Below are positions 47,739-64,000 of a DNA stretch of 64,000 nucleotides, piece by piece. Below the pieces are notes generated by a model that saw only the letters and a program-made list of their open reading frames with translations, ran no database searches and was not told the origin of the DNA. The DNA is from Cerioporus squamosus (lineage: Eukaryota > Basidiomycota > Agaricomycetes > Polyporales > Polyporaceae): NCBI GenBank assembly GCA_022592435.1, contig JABYQS010000089.1, forward strand, positions 1-64,000. The letters are read 5' to 3'. The position numbers and the translations under genes are program-made. How positions within the stretch are numbered: position 1 is the first letter of the stretch; each line of letters begins with the position of its first letter.

Positions 47739-50700
47739 CTATGTGCACACGTCTTCCAGCGACGCAATCGACTGACGCGGCGACAGCGACAAGGGTTTCC
47801 GCACCGGCGACCCGGAGTCGCCCGAGCTGTTCAGCTTGAACTCCAGCTCTCTGTCGCTCGCTTCCTCCTCGCTGTCCGACTCCATCTGCAGCACGGATAT
47901 CTGCCGCGAGCCCCTGCGAGGCGGGGGCGACAGCGACGTGATCCCATGCATCTCAGGAGACTGCTCTGGGGGAGGCGGGAGGAGAGGGGACACAATCGGC
48001 GGCTGCACAGCCGACATGGGCGACTGCGGCGGCGAAGGTGAGACTATGAGAAAGCTGGGGTCGTTTTGGAACGTCGTGATGGGCTCGCCGATGGGGGTGG
48101 GGGGAAGGGAGTAGGGGTTGATCGAGGATGGCGCCGGGGAAGGGGGATTGTTGAGAGGAAGATTAGGTAGAGGGTTCGAAGGAGGAGGGATGGGTGAGGG
48201 AGCGCTGAGCATGCGGAGACGACGCTTGATGAGGGAGGTGGGGCGAGACGTGATCGGGACGGGTGCGGGAGGCTGCGCTGTAGGTGTCAGTGGAAGGGGG
48301 TCATTGGGAGGCGCAGCAGGAAGGACAAGCGGATTAGGCGATGCAGGTATGGTTGGTAGACTAATGGGGCTGCCGCTGCTCGTACTACGCCGATGGTGCG
48401 AACGCAGCTGGGTCAGCAACTCATCTGGACGAGGTGGAAGAGCAGCGGATGGAGGAAGGGTTGGGGGCGAGAGCGAGAAACGGCTTGTCCGAATTGTGAA
48501 CGACTCCCTGAACGACGCCTTCGCCGCAGGCGCAGAATGTGGCGGACGCGACGGGTAACCGTTCGACCGGAGCGTCGGCGTGGGTGTCGGTGCAGGGAGT
48601 GGCACGACATCGACCTTGCCGAACTCGTCGGCCGTTGGTGTCGGCGGCAGCGCCATACTAGGAACAGGACGCTGAGGTGGCGGAACCGATGTCCGATGTG
48701 ACGACCTTGGTCGCACGTGGGCAGACGACTGAGGAGGAGGTTGCATGAGGGCTTGGGCGATGAAGCTGCTCCCGGTAGCACGACTCTGCGTCGTGCTAAC
48801 AGTGGTATCGCTCCTGATCGACGATCCTGACGCGCGCTTCGAGAAGTTCTGTAGGTTCGACATGATGCTCTGCGGACTGTGGGCGGAGCGTTGTGATGGT
48901 GAACGACTCGGAGAGTTGTCCGCAGCGTAGGGGTGCCGTTGCTGCTGGAATGACGAACGACCACCCGGTGAAGACGGCGGCAATGGCGCAGGGCCTGACG
49001 GAGGTGTCGCCGGAGGAGGCCCACTGGGGGGACTGAGTCGCTTCGGAAGCACACCCTGTCGTGACCAACGCTTCGTTACCGCTTCGAACGACGTCCGAGG
49101 AGGTTGCTCATTTGACCCCGAACCCAGGGAAGATACTGAAGACCATGATGAACTTGGTCGACCATCTCGCTGTGGGGGCGACGGAGACGAGCCGATACCA
49201 TTCGGACTCAGACTGGGGCTGAGACTGGGACTCGGGCTGAACCTCGGACTTGATGTCGTCGAAGGCGAGATGGGAGAAGGGGAAGCGGTTGCTGACAGAG
49301 CAGGTGATGTTGGACGTGGCGATAGGAAGGCGCTCCCATTATGTCGTACTCCGAGCGTCTCGGCAGCGCTGGCGTTGGTGTGGTGGTATGCGAACCCCAG
49401 GCGGTCCCCGTTCGTATGAGCAGGCGGCGACAGTCCACTGGCAGTGTACGCCCTCCGACGAGGGGGAGGCTGCAACGACGGCGCACCAGAAGGGATGGTC
49501 CCGTTCGCATGGAACTTGGAAACATGCCTATCCAGGCTGCCGCCATTCACGCCTGTCAACCCTAGCCCGGTAAGTCTGTCGCGACCGAGGGACGGCAACA
49601 GGCTTTCACGGTCTCTATCCTGGAGAATCTTCTGGTCTAGTGACGGCGGAGGAGCTGACGGAGTAATCAGGCCCATCTGCACTGGTAGATCCGCAGACGT
49701 CGTGCTCCCGACCCGCGGCGTGTTCGGTACAGAAGACATCGGCGTGGTTGGTGACAGCGGCCGCTCACTGGAGACGCTGTTCGACCGCAGCATTCCGAGG
49801 AGACTATTCCCCGCGCGGCCGAACGAGGAGTCCTCAGGAGGTGGAGGAGTCTCCGCCCCGTCACGCTCGGAGATAGAGTTGAAGGACATGTCCAAGGTGG
49901 CACCGGAGGGAGAGCGCGGTCGGTTTCCGCCGAATAGACCACGTAAGGCAGACACGGCGACAGAGGGAGGTCGAGGGGAGGCAGAACGTGGTGAGGCAGA
50001 GCGGAGAGAGGGTGCTGGAGAAGAAGTGCCTGGAGAAGCTGTCTGACCGTGAGACGTTGCCACGGCTGGGATCGTTGCTGAAGTCGCTGCGGGCGGAGGT
50101 GGGGTGAAGATGCCCTGAGCCCGCATTGACAACATCACATCAAGGTCTCCTCGCGGCTCTACCCCATTACTCTGAGCCATCGCTCCAAGGCCTGCTCGAA
50201 CAGACCTACAGAAAATAAGTGACAGATGAGTCGCTGTACCTCAGGAGCATAGCAAGTTAGATCTCACCTTTCACTCAGCACTGCATGCTTGATGGCAGCA
50301 ATCCAGTTTTGCGCCTCTGTCTGGTCGGCCATAGAGAGTGTCATCTCCGCGCCTCCTACTCCCCCTACCCTGACTACACCGCGCCGACCGCCGATTTCAT
50401 CTTCCGAGACGAAGACAACGCTGTCAGCGCCGATCTCGACACGCTCGAGTTCTCGTTCCCCGCCACCTTCAGACTTGAACACATGGAGATGCGCCACATT
50501 CTGCGGAAGGGACGACGACGAGTGCAACGAGTGAGGTGATTGCGATTGGGAGGAAACGAGGTCGTATGTGTCAAGGGGCCCGAGAACGACATGGGCGAGG
50601 ACGTCAGCACCAGCACCCGAGTCTTCCATTGCTTCGCGAGAGCGTAGAGGAGTAATGATGTCGGCGGATAGTGCTTCGCGACTTTCGAAGCCCGTTGGAC

Positions 50701-51189
50701 CCATGGCGAGAGAGCGGATTGACTTGCGGGGAAGGGAGGCAAGGAACGCGTCGCGGGCGTCTCCGCACGCGAGCTCGTCGCGCGTGCTCTCGATCGCGTC
50801 GGTGAAGGCGACCTGGACCTTGATCGTGACCTCGACCGCTCGGTGTGTCCCTGCGACTGCGAAAACGAGCGCGTGTGGGAGACGGAAGAGATGCTCTCAC
50901 GATCCTCCAGCAGCACAGGATCGAGTCCTATTGACTGAGCGGCTGCATTGCGTAGATGATTGCGGTCCTCGTCTTCCTCTGGTGGCAGGGGCGGCGGGGC
51001 TGAGATCTCAATGACCTCAGAGAACATGAACGGGGTGGACGCTGGTGGAGGGCGGCCCTTCTTGCTCTTGTTGCGTGCGCGGGTGAAAGGGAGGGTGATG
51101 CCCGAGGGGATGAGCAGGCTTCCGCGAGCGCGTTTCGGCAGGCCCGTCAGGGCGTTGGGTGGGGGTGAGGAGGAAGAGGGAGAGGACAT
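47739..51189 (-). CDS. PH-domain, Ser/Pro-rich protein
   Basis: Two exons (plus-strand coordinates), 50268-51189 and 47739-50205, encode about 1,129 residues. The N-terminal about 90 residues are Pro/Ser-rich. Residues about 105-307 resemble a pleckstrin-homology domain with a long insert: VEVTIKVQVAFTDAIES, LAHVVLGPLDTYDLVSS, NVAHLHVFKSEGGGERELE, ADSVVFVSEDEIGGRRGVVR, and the terminal helix DQTEAQNWIAAIKHAVLSER. Exon 2 is one long disordered frame full of Ser-Pro and Thr-Pro, with many potential proline-directed phosphorylation sites. One base is missing near 50870-50873: before it the frame reads ISSVSHT, after it VFAVAGTHRAVEV. Restoring one base makes exon 1 end in the phase that exon 2 needs. 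PH domains bind phosphoinositides or proteins, so membrane-linked signalling or polarity is plausible but unproven. Confidence 0.8.
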
Positions 51190-51952
51190 GTTTTGAGCGG
51201 GCGCAGCGGAGGGAGAAGCGTCATAGGTAACGAAGGACGCAGAGCCCGAGGCATGCGCTGTAAATGGGTCTGCGCCAGTTGGCTGTCAGCTCGTAATCCT
51301 TATGAGCACGCGAGAAGAGAGAAGGGAGACGCTCGGTGAAGATGGCGCGGCATGGAAACGAGCTCGCTCCGGGCGCGTTTGCTGGTATTTATGACGTTCC
51401 CGAGATGGCACCCGGCCATTGACGTTGCGGTCTCCAGAGCGCAGCGCCCGCGAACTGTCATCCATGGACGGCACACGCCCGTCGCCGCGCACCACGACGA
51501 GGAGATACGAGGGGGCACTGGGACCGCCACTGCACCCGTGGTACACCGCCAGGCAGCATGGGCTTCCACTGGCGAACATTGGGAAGCCGGCGCTCCGATG
51601 AATGGTGGAGGAAAGAAGAGAGATACGCACCAGGCGGGACACCATTACCCCTCCTATGCGGCATCGACGAGGTGCGCTTGCGGGTGAGGAGATCAGGGAG
51701 CTTGCTGTGCCTACGACCTGGCTCCAGGTCCTGCTTTGTGGAGGAGAAGCGGAACGGGCGCGCGACCTGCGCGGGGGAGCCCACAGGGCTGGCGGCGCGC
51801 GGCGAGAAGGACATGGGAGACACGTAGGAGGAGGAGGCAGACTGGGTCGGGGAGGGCGTCGAGGGCGTCGACAAGGGCGAGCATACATGGAGGGAGAGGA
51901 CAAGGGGGAGAGAGGATCTTGTGTCAGCACCGTCCTTCATCACGAAGCCCAA
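51190..51952 (-). other. Possible coding exon, Ser/Pro-rich
   Basis: A minus-strand frame from 51952 encodes MGFVMKDGADTRSSLPLVLS and then a Ser/Pro-rich stretch with SSYVSPMSFSPRAASP and KLPDLLTRKRTSSMPHRRG. The composition is like disordered regions of the neighbouring PH-domain gene, but no join to it or to another exon could be defined. The plus-strand frames here are Arg/Gly-rich shadows. Confidence 0.3.
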
Positions 51953-52519
51953 GGCGGCTCTGATAGAAGGCTAAAGTTACTGACCTGCGCAAGCTGCAGC
52001 TGGAGCATCGTCCTCGCACGCGTCGTCCCCTGCGCCGTCAACGGGGCCGTGCTCGTCGAGGGCGACGTTGAAGACGGGGGTGAGGGCCAAGCACCGTTGG
52101 CGACTTGCCGACACGGTTCGTTCTCGACCGCCAGATCCCAGCCTGAGATTCCTCCGCGAGGCGTCTATTCAATTTTGGCCCTTCCCGCCATCCAGAACCG
52201 TGCCTGCAATCAACCACCGTTTCAGACGAGTCCACAATCATCTTTTCATGCAGGCAACAAGACCAGTATGCGCCACCGCACCACACGACGCCGACGCAGG
52301 TACGAGCCGCATCGGACGATTGAGCGAGTATGAATGGAGAGCAGGACAGGACCTCAGGCGACTTCGAATTGCGCTCCTCCATGGCGTGAGATGGGGCCAC
52401 AAAGCAGTACTTGCAAACATCCATATCGACCCAGTGGCGCTGCCAGAGTCTGCCAGAGTTGGCTCGCACCGCGCTGGGGTGTTCATCCAACCCTCGAGGT
52501 CTCTCGATAGCGAGTACTT

Positions 52520-52654
52520 ACGTCGCCTTGTGCATCATACACGGCAGGCAGGTAGGCCCTTCCCCATAACCCGTCCGCGAACCGATGCCCTCCCCCACAG
52601 TACGCACATGTCCACTGGAAAGCCTCAGGAATCTCTTGGGCAATAGTGATCCAG
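52520..52654 (-). other. Possible exon of a hypothetical gene next to the MITE
   Basis: On the minus strand, directly downstream of the element, one frame encodes ITIAQEIPEAFQWTCAYCGG and then GHRFADGLWGRAYLPAVYDA. It is followed by a consensus donor GTAAGT at about 52520. On the far side of the element, minus-strand 53267-53330 reads PRTVWALRKMIDW followed by GTAAG. These may be two exons of one gene, with the element inserted in or beside the intron between them. The family is unknown. Confidence 0.3.
52646..52654. repeat. Left target-site duplication of the MITE
   Basis: GTGATCCAG, identical to 53254-53262 on the other side of the element. Confidence 0.85.
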
Positions 52655-53253
52655 TGGTCTCGTACCCAGACTATGTACGGGATGAGGTCGCACCCCACCA
52701 CCGCACCTACCCGAACGTCTGGGGCAGTTTGATAGAGACCTCCTACCTCCCCCCCCGTGGGAACTTTTCCGGGCTTAAGCGCCCACGAGCTCCGACCGCC
52801 TCGCAGCTACTTTGCACTTGGTCTAGATGTTATTCACCTGTATTCTAGTCTCGCAAGACCTCTGATCGTGCCAGAGATGTTTGGGCATGATTGGAACCAA
52901 GAACCATAGCGCCGCTCCCAGTATTGAGCCTCCTGCCCTGTCTGCAGTACTACTCTACTGCCTACCAACGACTTGGGGAGTATTTCCTGAGCAGCAAATG
53001 GTTCAGAAAATCTCCTGATGTTCTTGCACGTTCTCTCGACCTCTCAGTCATGTTCTGGGGAGTATACATATGAAGATCTCAGTAGAAACACGGCCATCTG
53101 TGACGCGCTGCCCTCAGGACTCGGGGGCGCTAAAGCCCGGAAAAGTTCCCACGGGGGGGAGGTAGGAGGTCTCTATCAAACTGCCCCAGACGTTCGGGTA
53201 GGTGCGGTGGTGGGGTGCGACCTCATCCCGTACATAGTCTGGGTACGAGACCA
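52655..53253. mobile_element. Non-autonomous DNA transposon (MITE) with long terminal inverted repeats
   Basis: The left arm 52655-52783 (TGGTCTCGTACCCAG...) and right arm 53126-53253 are reverse complements over about 128 bp. The differences are one base in a C/G run (8 versus 7) and one base near the inner end. A 342-bp spacer with no transposase frame separates them. Perfect 9-bp direct repeats GTGATCCAG flank the element at 52646-52654 and 53254-53262, a target-site duplication. Total length is 599 bp. Long terminal repeats plus a 9-bp duplication fit non-autonomous Mutator-like elements; hAT elements usually make 8 bp. Near-identity of the arms and intact duplication point to a recent insertion. 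Each arm contributes a chance reading frame into the flanks. Confidence 0.88.
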
Positions 53254-53262
53254 GTGATCCAG
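53254..53262. repeat. Right target-site duplication of the MITE
   Basis: GTGATCCAG, identical to 52646-52654. Confidence 0.85.
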
Positions 53263-53943
53263 CATCTTACCAGTCGATCATCTTGCGAAGCGCCCACACG
53301 GTTCGCGGGATCGCGCTTGGTGCGCAAGGCCGCCGTGGAACACAGCACTCAGACCTGCGAGCCTCGAAACTTTGCTTGGCTCGGGACACGATGGTCGTTG
53401 GTTGAATCAGCTTGGATATGGGCTTCGCCCAGCGGAAGCGACCCAACGAAGAACACTCGACGACGTGTCCAACGGGCATCGCGCGCGCCGCGCAGTACCG
53501 TCGTGCACGGAATACTTCGCTTCGTTCTCCAGAGCATACACATACATGTTTCTGGTCATCTCTTCTCCCTTGATCCATCGTGTAGGTCTGGAAGTCCAGA
53601 AGGCTTACTGCTTTGGATTATCTTCGCCGAGGTGCCCGCGGTGAGCGTGTCTCCAACCAGACGCTTCGGGGCTCGTCGTACGTACATAGCCATGTCCCGA
53701 CATCGTACCCATGTTACGTGTCCTCGCTGGACGAGCACGAATGCCTCATGCTCATGAGGGTGCGCATACGTACATCGCGCTCGCGAGTCGCACCTCTTCG
53801 CAACCGTCTAGAGATCAAACAGGCTCAGGCACGCAAGATGAGCAACGAAAGCTTCGAGAAAACAACGAACATTACACTTCGTGATACGAGTACGTACAAT
53901 ACACATGTGATACAAGCACAACCGGTCCCAACCGTAAACAGAA
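53263..53943. other. Spacer between the MITE and the 3' end of PRP8
   Basis: Contains a minus-strand frame ending at 53267 that may be part of the gene interrupted by the MITE. The part next to 53943 should be the PRP8 3' untranslated region. No other feature is supported. Confidence 0.4.
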
Positions 53944-61933
<7,990 letters not shown>

Positions 61934-62277
61934 CGTCGTGGACGAGAGACAAGAGTTGAGTACTGCTCAGTAAGCGCGCCAGCTACGCTGACGCGCGCTT
62001 GTCACGTGGCACCTTGGTGAGTCGGAGTTCGCCCATTTCAGTCTCCGAAGGCTTGCGCCACAAGCGTGCTGGACGCTCGTGAGTACGCGAGCATGAGGAG
62101 TTCGAGAGAAATGTCCATTGCAACAGTCCGTGATACAAAGTAAAGTACAAGAAATAGGTTACTTTCACAGCAAGAGGGCCGTGAAGCGAGTATGGGATGA
62201 GTACTTAGCTTGAAGAACGAGGGGGTAAGTGCTAGCAAAGTCCGGTGGTATCTCAGCGGCTCAGCAGTGGTGGTATA
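61934..62277. promoter_or_regulatory. Spacer between the phospholipase D stop and PRP8 start
   Basis: Both genes run leftward, so these 344 bases contain the phospholipase D 3' end and the PRP8 promoter. No gene is seen. Confidence 0.5.
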
Positions 62278-64000
62278 TTAGTCGTAGATGGGTAACGGCA
62301 TCATTCTGTGCACGTTCGTTTGTGAGCATCACGGTATCTGGCAATGCAATGAGTACGCACCTGTCAGACGGGAACAAGAAGTTGTTCGCGACATCCTCAC
62401 CCTCGAGGAACCGAGTGGGGTACAGCACTGCAGTGCGAGTCAGCATACTCAATCTCACATGCGAACATCGTCCGACGTACCGAGATGACCACGCAGCTCA
62501 CGCAGGAGGTTCTCCATCTCCTCCCTCTCGGCCTGGTCAAACGGCCTCGGCCCCTTCGCCCCAGGCTTCTTATCCTTGTCCTTGTCCTTCTCTTTCGCCT
62601 TCTCTTTCTCCTTCCCATTCCCACTGACCGGCGGCGTCGGGCTCTCCGGAGGTACAGGCGTGTTGCGAAATTGCGAATGAGACCCAGACCCAGACCCGGA
62701 CCCGGACCCAGACTCTTCTTCGTCAGCGTGCTCCCTCTCCCGTGCAAGAGCATCCTCGGAGGCGTTCGCATAGTGGTTAGCGATGCGTGCTTGTCCGGGC
62801 GCCTCAGCATCAGCAGCCTCGGACGGCATGCGAGCGAGAGGAGGGTCCAATGGATCGTGGTCCTTGACCTGCACGGCAATGAGAAAGAGCAACGCTCAGT
62901 CATGCGGACGGACGTACCGGCTTGTTCAATCGCTCATGATGAACAACGAACTCCTTGTACTGCTTCCACGTCGTGACAAGGTCATCCGGAATAGCGTGGA
63001 ACACCTTGCGGAAGATCTCCGTCTAAAATCCCTGTCGTTAACACCTACTCGACGTGCATGGACCAGTCGAAGACACTTACGTTGTGAACAGCGCTCGCCA
63101 CCCACGTATCCTTCCAGAACTCGTCACAGATCGGGTCCTCAAAGCCATACGGGTCCACATGTGGCGTAGGCGTAGGCAGCTGCCACTGCTTGTTTCCAAG
63201 CTTCGCCGTGAGGTGCTTCCTTAACGTCGAGCGCGCCTCAGGTGCCTTCTCCTCCTCCGAATCTGCGTCGGTCTTGCTCGCTCGCGCGTGCGGCGGCTGG
63301 TCGTCGTGCGAGGCGTCGATAGAAGCATCCGCCGGAGCACCGTACAGCTCCCCCGTCTCAACTCGAGCTTCGGTAGGCTCATGCTCCTTCGCCTCCGCAC
63401 GACCGTTCTGCGCATGTCCGTTCTGGTTCTTGTGGACATCACCGTTCCCGGCTTGCCCATCCTCCAACACCTCCTGGATGGGTATACCAGACTCAGGGTT
63501 CCTCGGACGTTTCTCGGCGACGATCTTCTCCTCGAGCGTCGGGACGACGGAGCTGGGGAAACCAGACTCCCTACCTCCTCTGCGAGTGGGCATTGTCCTT
63601 TCCTCATCGAGGTACTGGTCGCCAGCAGTGGCATCCCATCCACGAGCCTTGACACCAGCCTTCCGCAGCACCTTCGCAGTGTCATTGGATCCGACTTCGC
63701 CCGTGGCATGGATAGCTAATAAGAGATGTGAGTGACAGACGACCAACTGGTTCCAACGAAAAAGTCATACCCTGTTGAATGCCGTCGAGCGTATCATGGA
63801 AGAGCGCACCGGCAGCGTTGCGCTGGTGATGCTTGTCAATGTGCGTCACGCCACCCTCCCGGCCATACTCCTGCTCGCCCTCCGGGTCCCAGTGTTCCTG
63901 TTCGTGCGGTTCCTTGGTAGGCTCCGACGCCATGAGATCCTCTTCGTACAGACTGTCGACGTCGACGCCAAGGTGCTCTCGCATGAGCCGCAGCCGGAGG
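62278..64000 (-). CDS. PLD1: Phospholipase D (Spo14/PLD1 type), C-terminal part, cut by the window edge
   Basis: Hydrolyses phosphatidylcholine to phosphatidic acid for membrane traffic. Only the C-terminal exons lie in the window (plus-strand coordinates): 63771-edge, 63081-63715, 62918-63022, 62481-62868, 62361-62427 and 62278-62305. All phases agree. The exon at the edge begins within MREHLGVDVDSLYEEDLMA; the catalytic HKD motifs must be further upstream, outside the window. Recognisable parts are DPICDEFWKDTWVASAVHN, TEIFRKVFHAIPDDLVTTWK, QYKEFVVHHER, and near the end the family motif LLRELRGHLVLYPTRFLE. A 9-codon last exon gives MMPLPIYD, typical of fungal enzymes of this kind. Long acidic, Gly-Ser and Lys-Glu/Lys-Asp inserts separate the conserved blocks. 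Confidence 0.9.

Overview
This window is nuclear DNA of a filamentous fungus, most likely an agaricomycete basidiomycete. The evidence is short GT-AG introns of roughly 45-65 bases in nearly every gene, many small exons, GC-rich coding sequence, close gene packing, and families typical of that class: DUF6534 membrane proteins, F-box/leucine-rich proteins, RTT109 and a yeast-type phospholipase D. I saw no prokaryotic operon structure, CRISPR array, rRNA or convincing tRNA. All identifications come from reading the sequence; no database search was run.

Layout, left to right. 1.3-9.6 kb: an intronless mannitol-1-phosphate 5-dehydrogenase (+), an F-box protein (+), a damaged flavin oxidoreductase of the Old Yellow Enzyme class (-), and a SET-domain protein joined in frame to a Tad3/ADAT3 tRNA deaminase subunit (-). 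11-19 kb: a hypothetical acidic protein (-), cullin-1 (+) and ZNHIT2 (-). 21.7-29.5 kb: two tandem copies of a DUF6534 seven-helix-type membrane protein split into about 24 tiny exons. Copy A is followed by a truncated relic of RTT109 and copy B by intact RTT109, so a DUF6534-RTT109 module was duplicated. 29.5-33.7 kb: 4.2 kb with no supportable gene. 33.7-43.4 kb: a large low-complexity coiled-coil protein (+), FCF2 (-)/COQ5 (+) as a divergent pair, and the mitochondrial rhomboid PCP1 (-) with a family-16 methyltransferase (+) as a second divergent pair. 43.8-46.2 kb: an inverted third DUF6534 copy (-). 47.7-51.2 kb: a PH-domain Ser/Pro-rich protein (-). 52.65-53.25 kb: a 599-bp MITE with ~128-bp terminal inverted repeats and a 9-bp target duplication. 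53.9-61.9 kb: PRP8, complete (-). 62.3 kb to the right edge: the C-terminal part of phospholipase D (-).

Most genes are housekeeping and not functionally linked: splicing (PRP8), R2TP-linked assembly (ZNHIT2), rRNA processing (FCF2), tRNA wobble editing (TAD3), H3K56 acetylation (RTT109), SCF ubiquitin ligase (cullin-1, possibly the F-box protein), ubiquinone synthesis (COQ5) and mitochondrial proteolysis (PCP1).

A recurring oddity is the loss of single bases, often in short homopolymers, inside otherwise perfectly conserved exons. Affected genes are cullin-1 (twice), FCF2, the methyltransferase, the PH gene, DUF6534-B and the flavin oxidoreductase (three times). PRP8, PCP1, COQ5 and SET-TAD3 are clean. 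Because cullin-1 should be essential, assembly error is the first explanation, but the flavin oxidoreductase and ZNHIT2 also carry in-frame stops. The most interesting items are the SET-TAD3 fusion, the extremely exon-fragmented DUF6534 family with GC-AG introns, the DUF6534-RTT109 duplication, and the fresh MITE insertion.
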